Shown here piece after piece: positions 1 through 36,169 of a DNA stretch of 64,000 nt (position 1 is the first letter of the stretch; every line of letters starts with the position of its first letter). Both the position numbers and the translations under genes were made by a program. The notes beneath the pieces were generated by a model that was given only the letters and a program-made list of their open reading frames with translations, searched no databases and was not told where the DNA came from. This stretch comes from Mastigias papua (taxonomy: Eukaryota > Cnidaria > Scyphozoa > Rhizostomeae > Mastigiidae). The DNA lies in NCBI GenBank assembly GCA_964019165.1, contig OZ025269.1, positions 3,636,087 to 3,700,086 on the forward strand, read 5' to 3'.

Positions 1-3000
1 CAAAATCCAGGTAATACTAAAAACTAAATATTTTCAACCGCATAATGTTATTGCTGTTGTAGCTCAAGGCTTTTAACCGTTTGGGAAGACATATGAATGT
101 GGCATTGCAAGAAACAGTTTTAATCATAACATACAAATATGCAGTGCATTCGGAATTCCAGAAGTTTACAGCTTCACATTGACTTATAATACCAGAAACT
201 GGGCATGTATACAGGAAATTGGCTTCAAAGTATAAATTTTTTATATATTGGTTTGGTTATATATATTGTAAGTGTGCTTAGAAAATTGTTTTGGCTTGTC
301 TCTTCTAAGGCTGTTCTCATTGGAGTGAAGAAACGTTACACAAAAGATATCAAGGCATTAGAAAGTGTAACCCAAGAGTCAAGAATGAGAGTAAGTTCAT
401 TGTTAAAGATTTAATTGCATTACAATATAAATGATAAGCTGATATGTTTCATATTGCATATTGCAAATAAAAAAGAATTCGTTTAATCTAATCTCATGTG
501 TTAATTGATAAAGAACATTTCTTAGTTGATCACTTTTAACTGTAAAACCTGTCATTTATATACGAGTATTTGACATTGCCACTAATATCTTATTGCGATT
601 ACAATCTTGTCTTTTTATTTTATTTCATGCAGAATGTCCCCAATGAGCCTTTTATTGCTAAATATTTTTTACACTGTAATAGAGATAATAATAAGAATAG
701 TAATGGTAACGTAATCAATAAGCCTAATAAACTTTACCAGGATTTGGACTGCGAAATAGATGCTCAAAGATCCAGTCACCGGTGGATAGTGAAGTCACAT
801 TTGACTTGCATGGAGAGGCTGATTATTTTGCTGATATCAACGATATTTATCCAAGTAAGTGCTAAGTTATGAGGAAATAGATAGCGAATATGGGCGCAGT
901 ATGTTCGATAGCACAAGAGCTAAGGCATTGAAGGAGAACTAGAAACAGTAAAGGGGGTTGATGTTAACATCTAGTAGCAATCTTGCTAAATCCAATTAGC
1001 AAGATTTCGATAAGTATTTGGACTGTCTCTGCTTTTCATTGTTGCCGCCAACTACATCACAATCACATAGTTAATCACCAACAGAAACTACAACTTTCCT
1101 GACATTAGAAATTACTGCATAATATGGTACCAGAACACAAAATACATATCATTGTTTTGAAAAGCATATTGGACTCTGTACCTTATCAAAATTCTTAATA
1201 ATCAACATTTCTTTCATACTAAAGCTGTCATCGAGAACCAATATGAAACACCAGAGGAACATGTCGACACACAAATCACTGAAGCAAAACAACTGAAAGA
1301 AGGGGACTATGATGATACACCAACTCCACAATCAGAAATAGATATAGCAAAAGAGTATGTTGAAACACGAAAGAAGGAAGAAGAGGTAGTGACAGAGCCT
1401 GAGTTTTCTAAGATTAACTCTGTTAATGGTAAGTGGTAACATTATTCAAACCTCAGTAGCATGAAGTTCTCAATGATCCCCTGCAACTTAAATGTTCTCA
1501 TTGAATCTTCAGTGTTCTCATGGAATTCGTAGATTTCAGTTACTGAGTCTAAACAATTATTGCTGTATTGCATTTAAGCATTCCTGAAAAGAAATATTTC
1601 AAAAGAATCTATGTTAAAGCAATAACATAGATGCTTGCAATCAACTCTAATTTTGACTGTTAAATACTTGCTTTTGTATATTTTCCTTTGCCTGACTGGC
1701 TCTCTCAACTTCTGAACTTTACCTAATTCATTAGAATACCTAGCAACCAAGCCTATGAAGTAACTTCATTCAAGGTTTGAATGCATAAAAATAAAGATTT
1801 TAGTATGGTGCTCTATTATACGAATCTCGCTTGATTTTATATTAACTTTTCTACGGAGTTAGTAAGCAAATTGCATATGAACTAATTTCAGATGAAATAA
1901 CTCAATGTGTTCAACAACCACCATCAGTTGAGGAATGTGAGCCAGACAACGAAGAGGAAAAGACAATTGGTAAGGTGTTGCTTGCTCTCCTTGCTGCACT
2001 GCTGATTCCTAAAAACTTCAGTATGTTTTAAGTCTGAATAAACAATTAGAAATTAGATACATATACATGGACGTGATAGCTACTTAGCAGCACGATAATA
2101 GACAACAATCCTATCTAAAAATTCAAATTCATTTGGGAAAATTCAGATATTGTATATTTGAGTTATCGAGATGATTCTTAATCAACAACAAGCTTGTGGC
2201 ACAGTTTTGTAACATAATTAATCTTCTTACTGCTTTAGGATGTAGCTGAATAGCATAAGTTTGTCTTTTTTTTGTTAGCAAACAGCACGCCTCTGAAGTA
2301 AACTTACAGAATAATCTCATGCGAGAAATTTCTTTTGTGCAAAACGTAAGGTTGCAACCTCATCCTTCTTTGCATTTACTCATGAATCTGTTTTCACAAT
2401 TGCATAAATTTGGTGTTATGTGATTACCTTCAGATCAAAGCACTCCATGTGTACAACAGGAGGTACCTTTCGAACAATGTGTACAAGAGAGTGAAGAGGA
2501 AAAGACAATTGGTAAGCCACCATTTGTAATTCTGCAGCACTTCTGACTGCAAGGAAAGTTTACATCATTCAAATTGAACTTAAACTTAAACTTAAAAACT
2601 TACAAAATCTTTCATACATAGGTCTCTAAAGAGACAGAGACATATCTAAATGCTTGCTAACAATCTCGAAGACTAAGATTATGTCTCTCAATTTCAGATG
2701 GATTAGTTGCACATCTTTGCTACTTCTCACCAAAGCATATAATTGAAGGGAATCTATCATTAGCAACATCACATGATCAATTACAACAACCAATGATTGA
2801 GATCATCACAGAAGAGAAAGCACAATACATTGTTGCAAGCATCCTCATCAACTTTACTTTGGCTAAAGAGTACGCTATTCATGGATTGACACAAATGCAT
2901 ACAGTGCGCATGTGTAATGCATTGATGACACAACTCAACTGGTGGAGATGCAACCTTCAGATTTCGTGGCATCAGTTTTTCATGAAAGTTAACAAGAACT

Positions 3001-3101
3001 CATATCACAGATTTGTGAGTGGACAGGTTATTCTGGAGAAAAGAGTAACAAGTGATATACAATGCTCATTTGCCTTTGCAAAGAGAGAAGGATGGTGCTA
3101 G
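1..3101 (+). CDS. 3' part of an unrecognised acidic-tail protein gene (partial, multi-exon)
   Basis: I do not recognise this protein. Exons that join in phase are 282-390, 633-705, 741-854, 1225-1428, 1892-1969, 2434-2511 and 2698-3101 (TAG stop); bases 1-10, ending in a GT donor, may be one more. The first visible exon encodes a short hydrophobic stretch followed by a basic run (GVKKRYTK), possibly the edge of a membrane segment. The middle is acidic and tyrosine-rich (ADINDIYPTV, ENQYETPEEH). Exons 1892-1969 and 2434-2511 are near-duplicates, both ending in EEEKTIG. The last exon encodes about 134 residues with no known motif. The 706-740 intron is only 35 nt but is needed: reading through it puts exon 1225 out of frame with an early stop. 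A cytoplasmic signalling tail is possible but is inference. The 5' end lies outside the window. Confidence 0.55.
1892..2511 (+). repeat. tandemly duplicated 78-nt exon pair
   Basis: Exons 1892-1969 and 2434-2511 are both 78 nt, both phase 1-1, and encode related 26-residue units. Each carries CVQQ near its start and a second cysteine further on, and both end EEEKTIG just before the donor. Symmetric phase lets such exons duplicate without breaking the frame, so recent exon duplication is the simplest reading. Confidence 0.6.
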
Positions 3102-3260
3102 AGTCGAACATTTGCTATAGGTTACGAAAGAAAGAAATTGAATATTGGAACATAATAGGCGATTCTTCAAGCAATCTTTTGCTTCTGGTCAAGATGCAGA
3201 GGTCACTATTATTAAAGACCGTCTGAGAACTATGACCTATATTGCTTGAAGTTGAAACAG

Positions 3261-3522
3261 TTCATTGTTGTTGACATTTATTATGATGACTTAGTATTTA
3301 TATTTTTCTGAAAATTAAAGCAACACGTTCGTTGCTATCGAATCGTTATAAAAAGTATTTGTTTGTGCATTATAGATTTAAATAATTATAGTTCATTGTT
3401 GTTCACATTTATTATGATGGGTTAGTTTTTATATTTTTCTGAAGATTACAGCAGCACGTTCGTTGTTGTCGAATCGTTACAAAAATTATTTGTTTGCGCA
3501 TTACAAATTTAAATAATTCTTT
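3261..3522. repeat. tandem direct duplication, period about 131 bp
   Basis: Two adjacent copies (3261-3391 and 3392-3522) both begin ttcattgttgtt and both contain a 'cacgttcgttg' segment and end in 'atttaaataatt'. They differ at scattered positions. The duplication lies in the presumed 3' UTR or just downstream of the upstream gene. Confidence 0.75.
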
Positions 3523-5017
3523 GCTTTCAATCAAAATGTTATCATTTGCTTGCCTGTTGCTACCAATGGTCAGTTTTAATTGACTTGTGTAATCCCACAA
3601 GAATTTTCCAGTTGCACGTTATTTGATGCATCTTATTCATGATATGGCAAGAGCTATTTCCTTCGGTGTAAGATGGTCACCCCCTATATTTTACATCTAA
3701 GAAGTTGCTCAAATATCTAGTAGTTATGTATGGGTACTGTGGGGGTACTTCAGGAGGAAAGGAAACAAATTGGCATTTCAAATATACCAATAAAGCAATG
3801 AAGAATTTGCGGAAGAATGCCACCAGATCCCTTTAGAACACTTCGGAAACAGCATCATAAGAGCACATTTAATATAGAAAGATTGGAAGCCCATTGCAGA
3901 TGACTTACTGTCTAAGGAGAGGAAATAGCCTGCTAGCCTCGATTTCAAATCGTTTTTACTTGTATATGCTCATAAATGGAAAGTAACTGAGCTACCTTTT
4001 ATAAGCCAAAGAAGGTGTCTGTGCAATACTGACTAGAAATTGTTGGTCAGAAATTGTTATGAGAACCAATGATTATTGATGCTGTGATAGGCTTGGAGCT
4101 AATCACTTCACAGCCATACACAAATAAATTGTGGCGAATTGTTTACCTATTTTAATCTGGGTATAAATGACGAGTTGTAACATATCAGTCTTGATATGAA
4201 ATTTCCAAAATTCGATTTCTTTCTTAATGTACATCCACAATGCAGTATTAAGTCATGTCGTTGCATAGGGTCCAGTTATATCATGTTGTAAAGATTAATA
4301 AGGCCTGTCACATTTATTATGAAAGTCCCCTCTCATATCTTTCCTTCATAAATATTTGCTGAGATGTGAAAGGGATTTCATATGGAACGTCCCCGAGAAC
4401 TTTGCTTGGGCCGTACCAACTGACTAAACACCCCCTTTTGCTCTGGGAAAACTACTCCTGCAATAAAATCAGTTTCTAATTATTTATAATCTTAACCTCT
4501 TCAAAGGATATACATCGCTCAAACGCATTAATATTTTCCTATTTGCTTTGCAGAATTCCTCTCCCATACAAAGTAAGCTATTTATGATAAGCAGTTGAAG
4601 ATCACACTGTAATTAATGGGCAATACGTACAAAGGCCCAATACGACACAAAACCGACCTTAGTAACGAACATAAAAAATTTGAGAAATTCTGACACTATT
4701 TGTTTGGCTTCATTGCTTTATTATTGTAATTCAACGATGCAGTTCTTTTTAAGTGCGGTAACGAATTAAAGGGAATTTAGAATGAGTTTTGAATCAATGC
4801 GCACCATAAATTAGATATTGGAGGATCAGAATACTTGTTTCAAAGACCTAATTTTCATAATAGCTACAGAATGCGGGACGTAGGAGGAGAAAGTGTAGGA
4901 CTCAGCGCTACAAATCGAAACATACAATATTTAAAGTTTCATGAAAACACACAAAAACCATGTCTGGTAAGTCCTAAAGAGGGAAACTCGATGTAAGAGG
5001 GGATACCGATTGGAGAA

Positions 5018-5086
5018 ATGACATCCAGATATTTCATCGCAGTGTTTGCTATGTTATTTAGCATCAAAGAGGTTTGTGGAAAGGAT
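5018..5086 (+). CDS. possible signal-peptide exon of the DSL ligand
   Basis: An ATG at 5018 opens a short frame with a basic residue followed by a hydrophobic core (FIAVFAMLFSI) and a short polar stretch, the shape of a signal peptide. A GT inside 'ggtttgtgg' near 5079 would leave phase 1, which is what the MNNL exon at 6956 needs. The donor is weak and nothing else ties it to that gene, so this is a guess. Confidence 0.2.
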
Positions 5087-6955
5087 GTTTATTGAAAGCT
5101 ATGCTTTAGTAGTTGATTAATGTTAGAGCTTTACAGTCCCTTGAAAACACATTTCATCTACAGAAATTGCTTTTACAAGGGTACTTTTAAGGAAATTGGG
5201 ACCTAGAAACTCGCAAGCATATCTGTCCTAACCAAACATGATTCTCTACTGTACCGTTATTCACTCGTTATAACTTGTGGCATTGGGAACAATGGATAAT
5301 GTTTGCTGAATATTCCATTATGGTTCGTTATATATGCGAAAAAGACAACAGAAGCATATAGAATGTCCATACCTGCTACTTTTCGGCAACTAAACGCAGG
5401 CTTCAAGGACTCATTTCATAGCATTCATGCCCAAGAATAAAAAAGCACCAATTGTTTTATAAGAAAGTGGCATATAAATAGGAATATTCGGCAATAAACA
5501 CGAAAGAAAGTCGATAAGATGATACGCACATGAAATTCCAGTTTCCACATATGCTCCACATACCTCCTTTATTTAATTGTTCATAAATTTCATATGAAAA
5601 TTGATGTATTTCAGTGTTATGTTTGTGTAGTGCCAGTCTGCCTGTATCACATTGCAGTGTTGCACAAACTGGAATATTATAGCTTTGAAAGACTTAGGAA
5701 AGTCTTAGTATTCAATTAATGAAAAAGCTAAGAATATACATGGCGAAAGAAACTCTTTCACAAAATAAAGAACGGGTGGTATCACTGGATACCAAGCACA
5801 ACTCTTTGACAAGGAGTATAGAATTTTCCTATATGCGAAGTAAACGTGACTTCAAGTACAGTAGCATGCATGGACTTATAGATCTATTGCCTTGTAGTCT
5901 TTTGTATACATTACGATAGAATATATAAGAGCAGACATGTTACATACTATAAGAATGCTCGATTAATAGGTTAAAACCTTTTCCTTAAGTTTATCCATTT
6001 GTCATTTCAAATATTATTTGTGCAAGTGCATTGATGCAAGCGATGCTCAAATTGCAAGCAGGCCACAAAACTGTCAAATGATCATTGTTCATAATTTTGC
6101 ATTTGTATAACAAAACATATCTTTCAAATGCTACCTTATTCCTATACACAATGATTTCCAAATCACATAAATGTCATGTAGCAAATCTCTTTGGTGGCAG
6201 AGTATTTTGAATGTAATACAGTTGATGTAAACGAAATTCATATGGCCCTAGGCTTCTTATCAAATAGCAAAAGATTGCTAGCTGACTTGCATTATCGCTC
6301 GCATCATTTCTTTTAGCCAACAAAAACAAAGCTCTCGGAAAACGGTTTGTCAAATATCTTCACCACCATGACCGAGCTGTCAAATTGGAACTGATAGAAG
6401 CCCAAAGTTGACTGAGGCGAGGTTTACATCAAAATATCGAATAATTTCAAGTGCACAAGTTTGCAATCCCTGTAAGACTACTACTTTCGGTGTTTAATAG
6501 TTCCCTTGAAAAAAGTCACACTACCAACTATGGCTCTCAAGAAGGACCTTTTTTTTATTTATTCGTATAATTGATACAAAATCATTTACAGGACGATACC
6601 ATGGGACGGACTTAGTGCACTTGAAGAAGCATGGATTTTGTGAAGATGAATGTAGCCTTGCTCGTTGCTGAAAGGTCACTGGGAAAATGTTTCTTAACTA
6701 ATTCATGCTATTCTTTCAACCCTGATGAGACAAAATCGAACTCCTTAGCACTTGCTATTTCATCTGCTGTCGGCAGCATTTGAACACTGACAGCCTTTCT
6801 TTGCCACGGGCATGTACGTATGGCATACAGCTAATAAGTAAATATACGGCTTGAAGATTTCACTCTATACCAACTTGGTTATCAAATGACTTCCTTGACT
6901 CATCAGACATATGTCTTTCTCTGAAAGGTTACACGAGGTGATGGTGTAGTTTCAG

Positions 6956-30787
<23,832 letters not shown>

Positions 30788-31369
30788 ACATTTGCAAGCT
30801 ATGTGATGTTAGTGAAAATAACAGTGATTTTCACTTCCCATTCTAAGTGACAGAGTGTGAAACTATTCTAAGAGTTGTCGTTTACAAAACAAAACTTACC
30901 TTGCAAAAATACATTTGCTTATTGCAGGCTACCATTTCTGCTCTTGTTTGTCATCTCATGCATCATGAGTATGAAATCAAGGCCTACAAAGAACAATTAG
31001 TTGTAAGTATGATGAGCACTTGCAGTGATCTTTTGTTCAAATTCAGAGATAAAGTTTAAGGGGGTTGAAAAAAGAAGTAAGACAATGAGAGAATTGCTAA
31101 ATTGGGCAGATTCTTTGCTTCAAAATTCGGCAGGTTTCAGTATTTCCTGAAATGAGATGTTCGTGTTTTGGTTGAGGTTTACTTTCAAATGAAAAAAGAG
31201 ACCTACGCCTATTTATACAGGTTTGAAGTAATAGATTGAATGATTTTTTAAGTTAAGATCAAACAAAATCGATATTTTCAACTTTTTTCAAATTTTCGAT
31301 TGTCAATTATTCAAGTTAGGAAGGTATGGACTTCAAGGAAATGCTTCGAGGTGACTTCTCAATAGTAAG

Positions 31370-31870
31370 TAGCTAAAGAGTGCAGCCCCACAGGGTAGCA
31401 TCCTCAGGCCTGTTCTATTATACTTTGTGCCTTTGATATATAAGAGACAGTCATTTGCTAACTGCAAGGCTAGAATAAAGGATTTGCAACAAGACCTGCC
31501 AGTTTAAACAGTTGGTTCAAGGATTGGCAATTGTAGTAAGGGTGAAGAGAAGCATACGCTGTCAACCCAAAACGGAGTGAAGCAAACTTTGAATGCAAAA
31601 ATACAGGAAGAAAACATTAATCAGTTTTATTCACACAACTAAATGTGGATAAGATTTTAGGTATACATAGGTACTGAATTGAGCTTCCAATTTCAAGAGA
31701 AGAAAGCTGAAAGTAAAGTGAATATCCCACTGATGAGCAATCTTATCAAATGCAAACAAGCTTTTTCTACAACAAGTATGAAACACCTAGAAAGATATGG
31801 CCAACAGTTTCAGTACGAGTTTTTGGGCACAATTTTGCAGGGATCAATAACTAAGGACCTTGAGGTATGA
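31370..31870 (+). pseudogene. reverse transcriptase relic
   Basis: A frame around 31380 reads APQGSILRPVLLYF, close to the PQGSILGPLLF motif of LINE reverse transcriptases. It is followed by a degenerate region with stops. It is too decayed to assign to a family. Confidence 0.35.
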
Positions 31871-31939
31871 AGAGAGACCAAAAAGATATTAAAATATTGA
31901 AAGGTATAAATTTCTTAATGTTGATGCAGTAAAACACCA

Positions 31940-32206
31940 TGTCTTCTTTTCATCTTCTTCTTCTTCTTCATCTTCATCCTCATCATTATCTTTTATTCTT
32001 TTTACTCTCATCAGTTTCATTCTCTTCTTCATTTTCATTGCTATCTTCATCATTTTCTTCTTTTTTATATTCTTTTTCATATCCCTTTTTCATCATTATC
32101 ATAATCATCACCATCATCATCCTTATCGTCTTCCTCTTCATCATATTCTTTTTATAATCATTATCCCTATCTTCTTTTCAATGATTCAGCTAAATTCTAT
32201 ACTTTT

Positions 32207-32246
<40 letters not shown>

Positions 32247-32560
32247 ACACCATCATCTTCTTTTTCATCTTCTTTTTCCATTATCATTATCTTCTTCTGT
32301 TGTATCATCAACTTTTTTATAGCCATTTGGCTCTCTTTCCCCTGTTCCTCACTGTATTGCAATAATTCTGTTTAATTCAATGCTTCCTCATCATCACCAT
32401 CATCTTCTCTTCATTATCATCATGATGAGCATCTTCCTTTCTATCATCATCATTTCATCATCATCATCACCAGCATCATCTTCTTCTTCTTGTTCATTAT
32501 CAACTGTTTTTTCTATTCCATTTTCTACTTTTTCATCTTCTTCACAGCATTTCACTAATT
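31940..32560. repeat. TCA/TCT-rich trinucleotide region
   Basis: Imperfect pyrimidine-rich trinucleotides with a pure (TCA)n core near 32206-32246. Open frames on both strands here (poly-Ser, poly-Asp/Glu) are low-complexity artefacts, not genes. Confidence 0.9.
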
Positions 32561-33807
32561 CTGTTTATCCCTATGCTTACAGGAGCACCTTTAAAATATA
32601 TTTTCTATTAACATATATTTTAAGTGCTTTAAAGATGTCTATTCATCATTTATGAGAGGAAAAAATTGATCAATATTTTATTTCTTGTCATTGGCTCTAA
32701 CCAAGTTGCCTGCAGTGTATCCATGCATTGACATACTGACCATAAGGGCAGAGTTTTCAGATAAAAACTGAAGACGGCGATATTCCATGGATGAAGCTTT
32801 TTAGGAGTACAGTATATAACTTTTCATAGCATGTTGCTTAAGACTTTTTGGTGGTAAGCAAGTTTATTACCAGGTATCTTTGGATTATATCAATATTCTC
32901 TTCTACTTTTCCCAACAAGGGAAAGTACTGTATTTGTGTTTGAAAATTATGAGATAAATGAAAGGTGACCTACAGGTTCACCAAACCTGTACTACATTTT
33001 GAGCAAGTCCTAGAAAAATCAGAGGGTAGCTCTTGTCTAGAGGAGGACAAGGTCAGAGCTTAGCTAGGAGTGCTCAATAGTTTTTTGGTGTTCCAGAAAC
33101 TGATTTAGTGAAGTGAAGAATTTTAACATTCATATGCAATCAAAATATTATGAAACACGCTAAACGAGTTCCCATTCCTTCTACTAAACATTTTAGCATT
33201 TTGAGAAGGCTTCTATGGCAATACTTGTCCCATTTACAGCATCACTCATATTTTTGTACAATTGTTTTGGATAACAGATCATTCTCATGAAATGCGCCTT
33301 CAACCGTCCACAAACTGTAAACACTCTAAAGATGCCTAAAGCAAGAAGATACTCTCTTATCACACAATATTGGAGGAAAATACGCAATTATAATTTGAAT
33401 TGGCCTTGTTGCACCAAATCTGGTGCATGACAGGGGTGAAGCAAAAATTCAAAAGTATCAAGCTAACTAGCAATTAGCTATACGTCATACCTATACAAAT
33501 CAAGGGGGGTTTCTTCTACTTCCTAAACATATACTGTACATTGGCCTATACTTTGGTATACATACTAGTGTGCTAGTATGTTAGTAAGAAAATTGTACTT
33601 ATCAAGCAAATGCGGAAATGAAAAACGGTTAAAATAAACACGGCCAAATGAGATAGCAGTGCGACCCCTTGAAAAGCTACTGTGGTGATTTGTTGAAGAT
33701 ATAGGGTGTAAAATGAAATGTCTAAATCCTTGTACCTACCTAAGGGTAGTTAGGAGCAGTATGTACCAGCAGTAGTTAGGAGTAATACGAAAGATATATA
33801 GAAAACA

Positions 33808-34290
33808 ACATAGCCTTTTTTAACATACATTTACTGGAAGGCAAACTCTCAAAAATGGATTTTTAGTGGGGGCAAACTCTCAAAAAGGGACGTGATACTA
33901 GGACAAAAAGCCTAATTTGAAATAAGGTTGACACATGTGATATATATTGAAACAATGCTCATAAATGTTAAGTTTTGATATAAAAAAGTTTGGAGATGAA
34001 ATCTCTAGTTTTGTAATTGTTACAATAACGTACTGTTCGTGTATTATACAGTTTCCTAATGTTGTGCAAAAATGTTATTGTGGTTCATTCTTTAGCCGAT
34101 GAAACACGAAGGGCCCCATTCATTGCAACATGATGACAGTAGTAGTTGCTTGACAACATAGCTGAGAACCTATGCAAAAAGGGATATTTTTCTAGGGTCA
34201 AAAACCTCTTCACTCGGGGGGCAAAGTTGAAAACTGGGGGGGGGGCAAATGCCCCCCCCCAGTTTGTATGTTAAAAAAGGCCCTGGGAAA
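33808..34290. mobile_element. non-autonomous element with inverted ends
   Basis: The left 'gccttttttaacata' (about 33813) is mirrored by 'tatgttaaaaaaggccc' (about 34267). The inner right side is a poly-G/poly-C snap-back around 'gcaaatgc' at 34231-34262. The phrase 'ggcaaactctcaaaaa' occurs twice. No coding capacity. Confidence 0.55.
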
Positions 34291-34339
34291 CAAGGCTAGT
34301 TTACTGGCTTCCAACAACATACTTGACCTACTGCACAGT

Positions 34340-34650
34340 TTAAATAAGCACTGGACACTTATTTTGATGCTAATGTACTTTTAGATTTCTCAGCAACTAT
34401 AGGGGATATGAAGATGAATTATATATCAAATGATAGCTCTTGAGATTCACTTTCACATGAGCCATCCATCAAAAGATCATATAAACGGACGTGACGATGA
34501 TTCATCGGTACGCTATTTCGAGAAACAAATCCTAATATTTCTAACATGCAATGTATGACTGATCCTAGCCCTTCGCTCCACAACCTTTTGTCCAACGAGA
34601 GAATAATGTAAATACTCTCCAGTCCGGAATAGACGCCTCCCTAGGCCTTA
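34340..34650. repeat. left arm of a large inverted repeat
   Basis: Segments such as 'gctaatgtacttt', 'ctcagcaacta', 'aatgatagctcttgag' and 'cactttcacatgag' recur in reverse complement and the same order at 36170-36460. The arms are about 300 bp and enclose a LINE fragment and a smaller inverted repeat. Confidence 0.7.
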
Positions 34651-34689
34651 GCATCAGATATCAGACAGAAATTAACATTTTTGCTGTTG

Positions 34690-35890
34690 TTCTGTCTTTT
34701 CTTAAAGTTAAACTCGCGAAAGGTCTGTTGACACTACAGAACTTCACTACAGCATGAACAAGTGGAAATAGTTTTTAGACGAAAGGTGTTCCGTAGGGCT
34801 CAGTCTTGGGACCCCTTCTTTTCAATATATTCATACATGATATTTTCTCTTTGGTGAATGAAACTGAGGTCTGCAACTATGCAGATGATACGACTATCTT
34901 TGCGTGCGATTCTGATGTAAATAAGGTTAAATATAAGTTAGAGGCAGATGCCAGCCTCCTTTCCAAGTGGTTTGTTGATAACCTTATGAAGCTAAATGAT
35001 ACAAAGTGTCATTTTATGCTATTCGGACATAACTCGCCAGGCATTTCAGTGAATATCGGCACATCGAATATTGAGCAATCTGACAAAGAAAAGCTCCTAG
35101 GGGTAACACTTGATAAGAACTTAGACGTCAACTGTCATGTTGAAGAAATATGCAAAAACACTGGCCAAAAACTTCATGCTCTTGCACGAGTTGCAAAATT
35201 CATGGACCAAGGAAAGTTACTAACAGTAATGAATGCTTTTATAACATCTCAATTTAGCTTTTGTCCTGTAATTTGGATTTGTCATGATAGAAACGTAAAC
35301 AACAAAATAAAAAAAATCCACGAAAGAGCATTGAGAATTGCATTCAAGGATACGTCATCAAAATTTGAAGATTTATTGAAGAAAGCAGCCTCAGTCACCA
35401 TTCACCAAAGAAATCTACAGTTGCTAGCTACAGAAATTTATAAGACCAAACATTATCTTAATCCCAAATTCATGGGTGAAATCTTTGTCGAGAAGAACAT
35501 CCCATATAACCTGAGGGGTAAAAATCCCCTATCAGTATCAGTTCCACGTACAGATGCATATGGTATTATGACAATAAGGTACACTGGGCACAAACTCTGG
35601 CGGTCGTTGCCGTTAGAAATAAAAGAGTCTCATACCTTGACAGAATTTAAGAGGAATATAAAAAACATCAGTTCAGTGATTGCAACTGTAGATTATGTAA
35701 GATTTTTGTAAACAATTTAGGATTTTTATAAGGTAAGTAATCAGGTTTTTGTGATATAATTAAGTAGTCACTATTGTCAGTAGTTTTTTCTTTTCATTTT
35801 AGTTTTTGTCAAATGGTTGGCATTAATTAGTTTTTTAACTACCTTTATCACGCCAACCTTAAATAAATAAATTATTATTATTATTATTAG
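34690..35890 (+). mobile_element. 5'-truncated LINE with reverse transcriptase C-terminal half
   Basis: The open frame 34806-35711 encodes 301 residues: SLGPLLFNIF-type box, catalytic YADD in NYADDTTIF, LLGVTLDKNL (YLG-like box), then the thumb and a C-terminal IPYNLRG...LWRSLPLEIK segment typical of CR1/L2/jockey-like LINEs. Just upstream the GVPQGS box reads GVP-stop-GS, a CAG to TAG nonsense change. No endonuclease or N-terminal RT is seen. The 3' end runs to an (ATT)n tail at about 35873-35890. The copy is inactive. Confidence 0.85.
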
Positions 35891-35935
35891 ACATACTGAA
35901 AGCTGTTTTCGTCCGACACTCGTCAGAGCATTAAA
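35886..35935 (-). ncRNA. hammerhead-ribozyme-like motif (minus)
   Basis: On the minus strand the core reads CTGACGA, then a short 9-nt stem-loop GTGTCGGAC, then GAAA. These are the invariant CUGANGA and GAAA boxes of a hammerhead. A possible stem III (ACA...TGT) is followed by C. Stem II is only two base pairs, so activity is uncertain. Similar motifs are known from Penelope-like elements. Confidence 0.45.
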
Positions 35936-36073
35936 CGTCGGATAACGACGGGAAGAGCAGGCGAACCGAAATACATAGCCAGGTGTGGATACATCAGATC
36001 ACGTGTATACGCATCTGGCTATATATCTCGGCTCACCTGCTCTTCCCGTCGTTATCCGACGTTTCATGCTCTG
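35924..36073. repeat. inner inverted repeat, arms about 48 bp
   Basis: Left arm 35924-35973 and right arm 36026-36073 match at about 44 of 48 positions, sharing a block that includes 'cgtcggataacgacggga'. Each arm leads outward into a hammerhead-like core, so the structure looks like two element ends placed head to head. Confidence 0.8.
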
Positions 36074-36120
36074 ATGAATGTCGTACAAAAATAGATTGCA
36101 GTATATCTAAAACTTTTTGC
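36066..36120 (+). ncRNA. degenerate hammerhead-like motif (plus)
   Basis: It reads CTGATGA, then a 9-nt loop ATGTCGTAC, then AAAA where GAAA is required. The downstream 'gtgctgtagtaaa' is shared with 61281-61290. It is probably a dead copy of the motif at 61215. Confidence 0.35.
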
Positions 36121-36169
36121 CGCTTCTCCGTGCTGTAGTAAATGTAAGTGCCGGTTCTTGGAAAAAACT

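Larger units (their letters stand above)
3102..6955. other. intergenic stretch, mostly featureless
   Basis: No convincing coding exon is seen on either strand. It begins with the 3' UTR of the upstream gene and carries a tandem duplication at 3261-3522. One short open frame at 5018 could be a signal-peptide exon for the downstream Notch ligand. The first exon and promoter of that ligand should lie here but could not be fixed. Confidence 0.5.

Noticed and set aside
570..872. Continuous 100-residue frame in the first gene
   Set aside because: Reading through 706-740 puts exon 1225 out of frame with an early stop; the spliced model keeps a good acidic tail instead.
2793..3060. Possible decayed EGF repeats in the last exon of the first gene, in another frame
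   Set aside because: A few words resemble EGF (CEWTGYSGEK), but stops interrupt it and the annotated frame is fully open.
31889..32655. Poly-Ser and poly-Asp/Glu frames
   Set aside because: Low-complexity TCA/TCT repeats; no start context, splice logic or domain.
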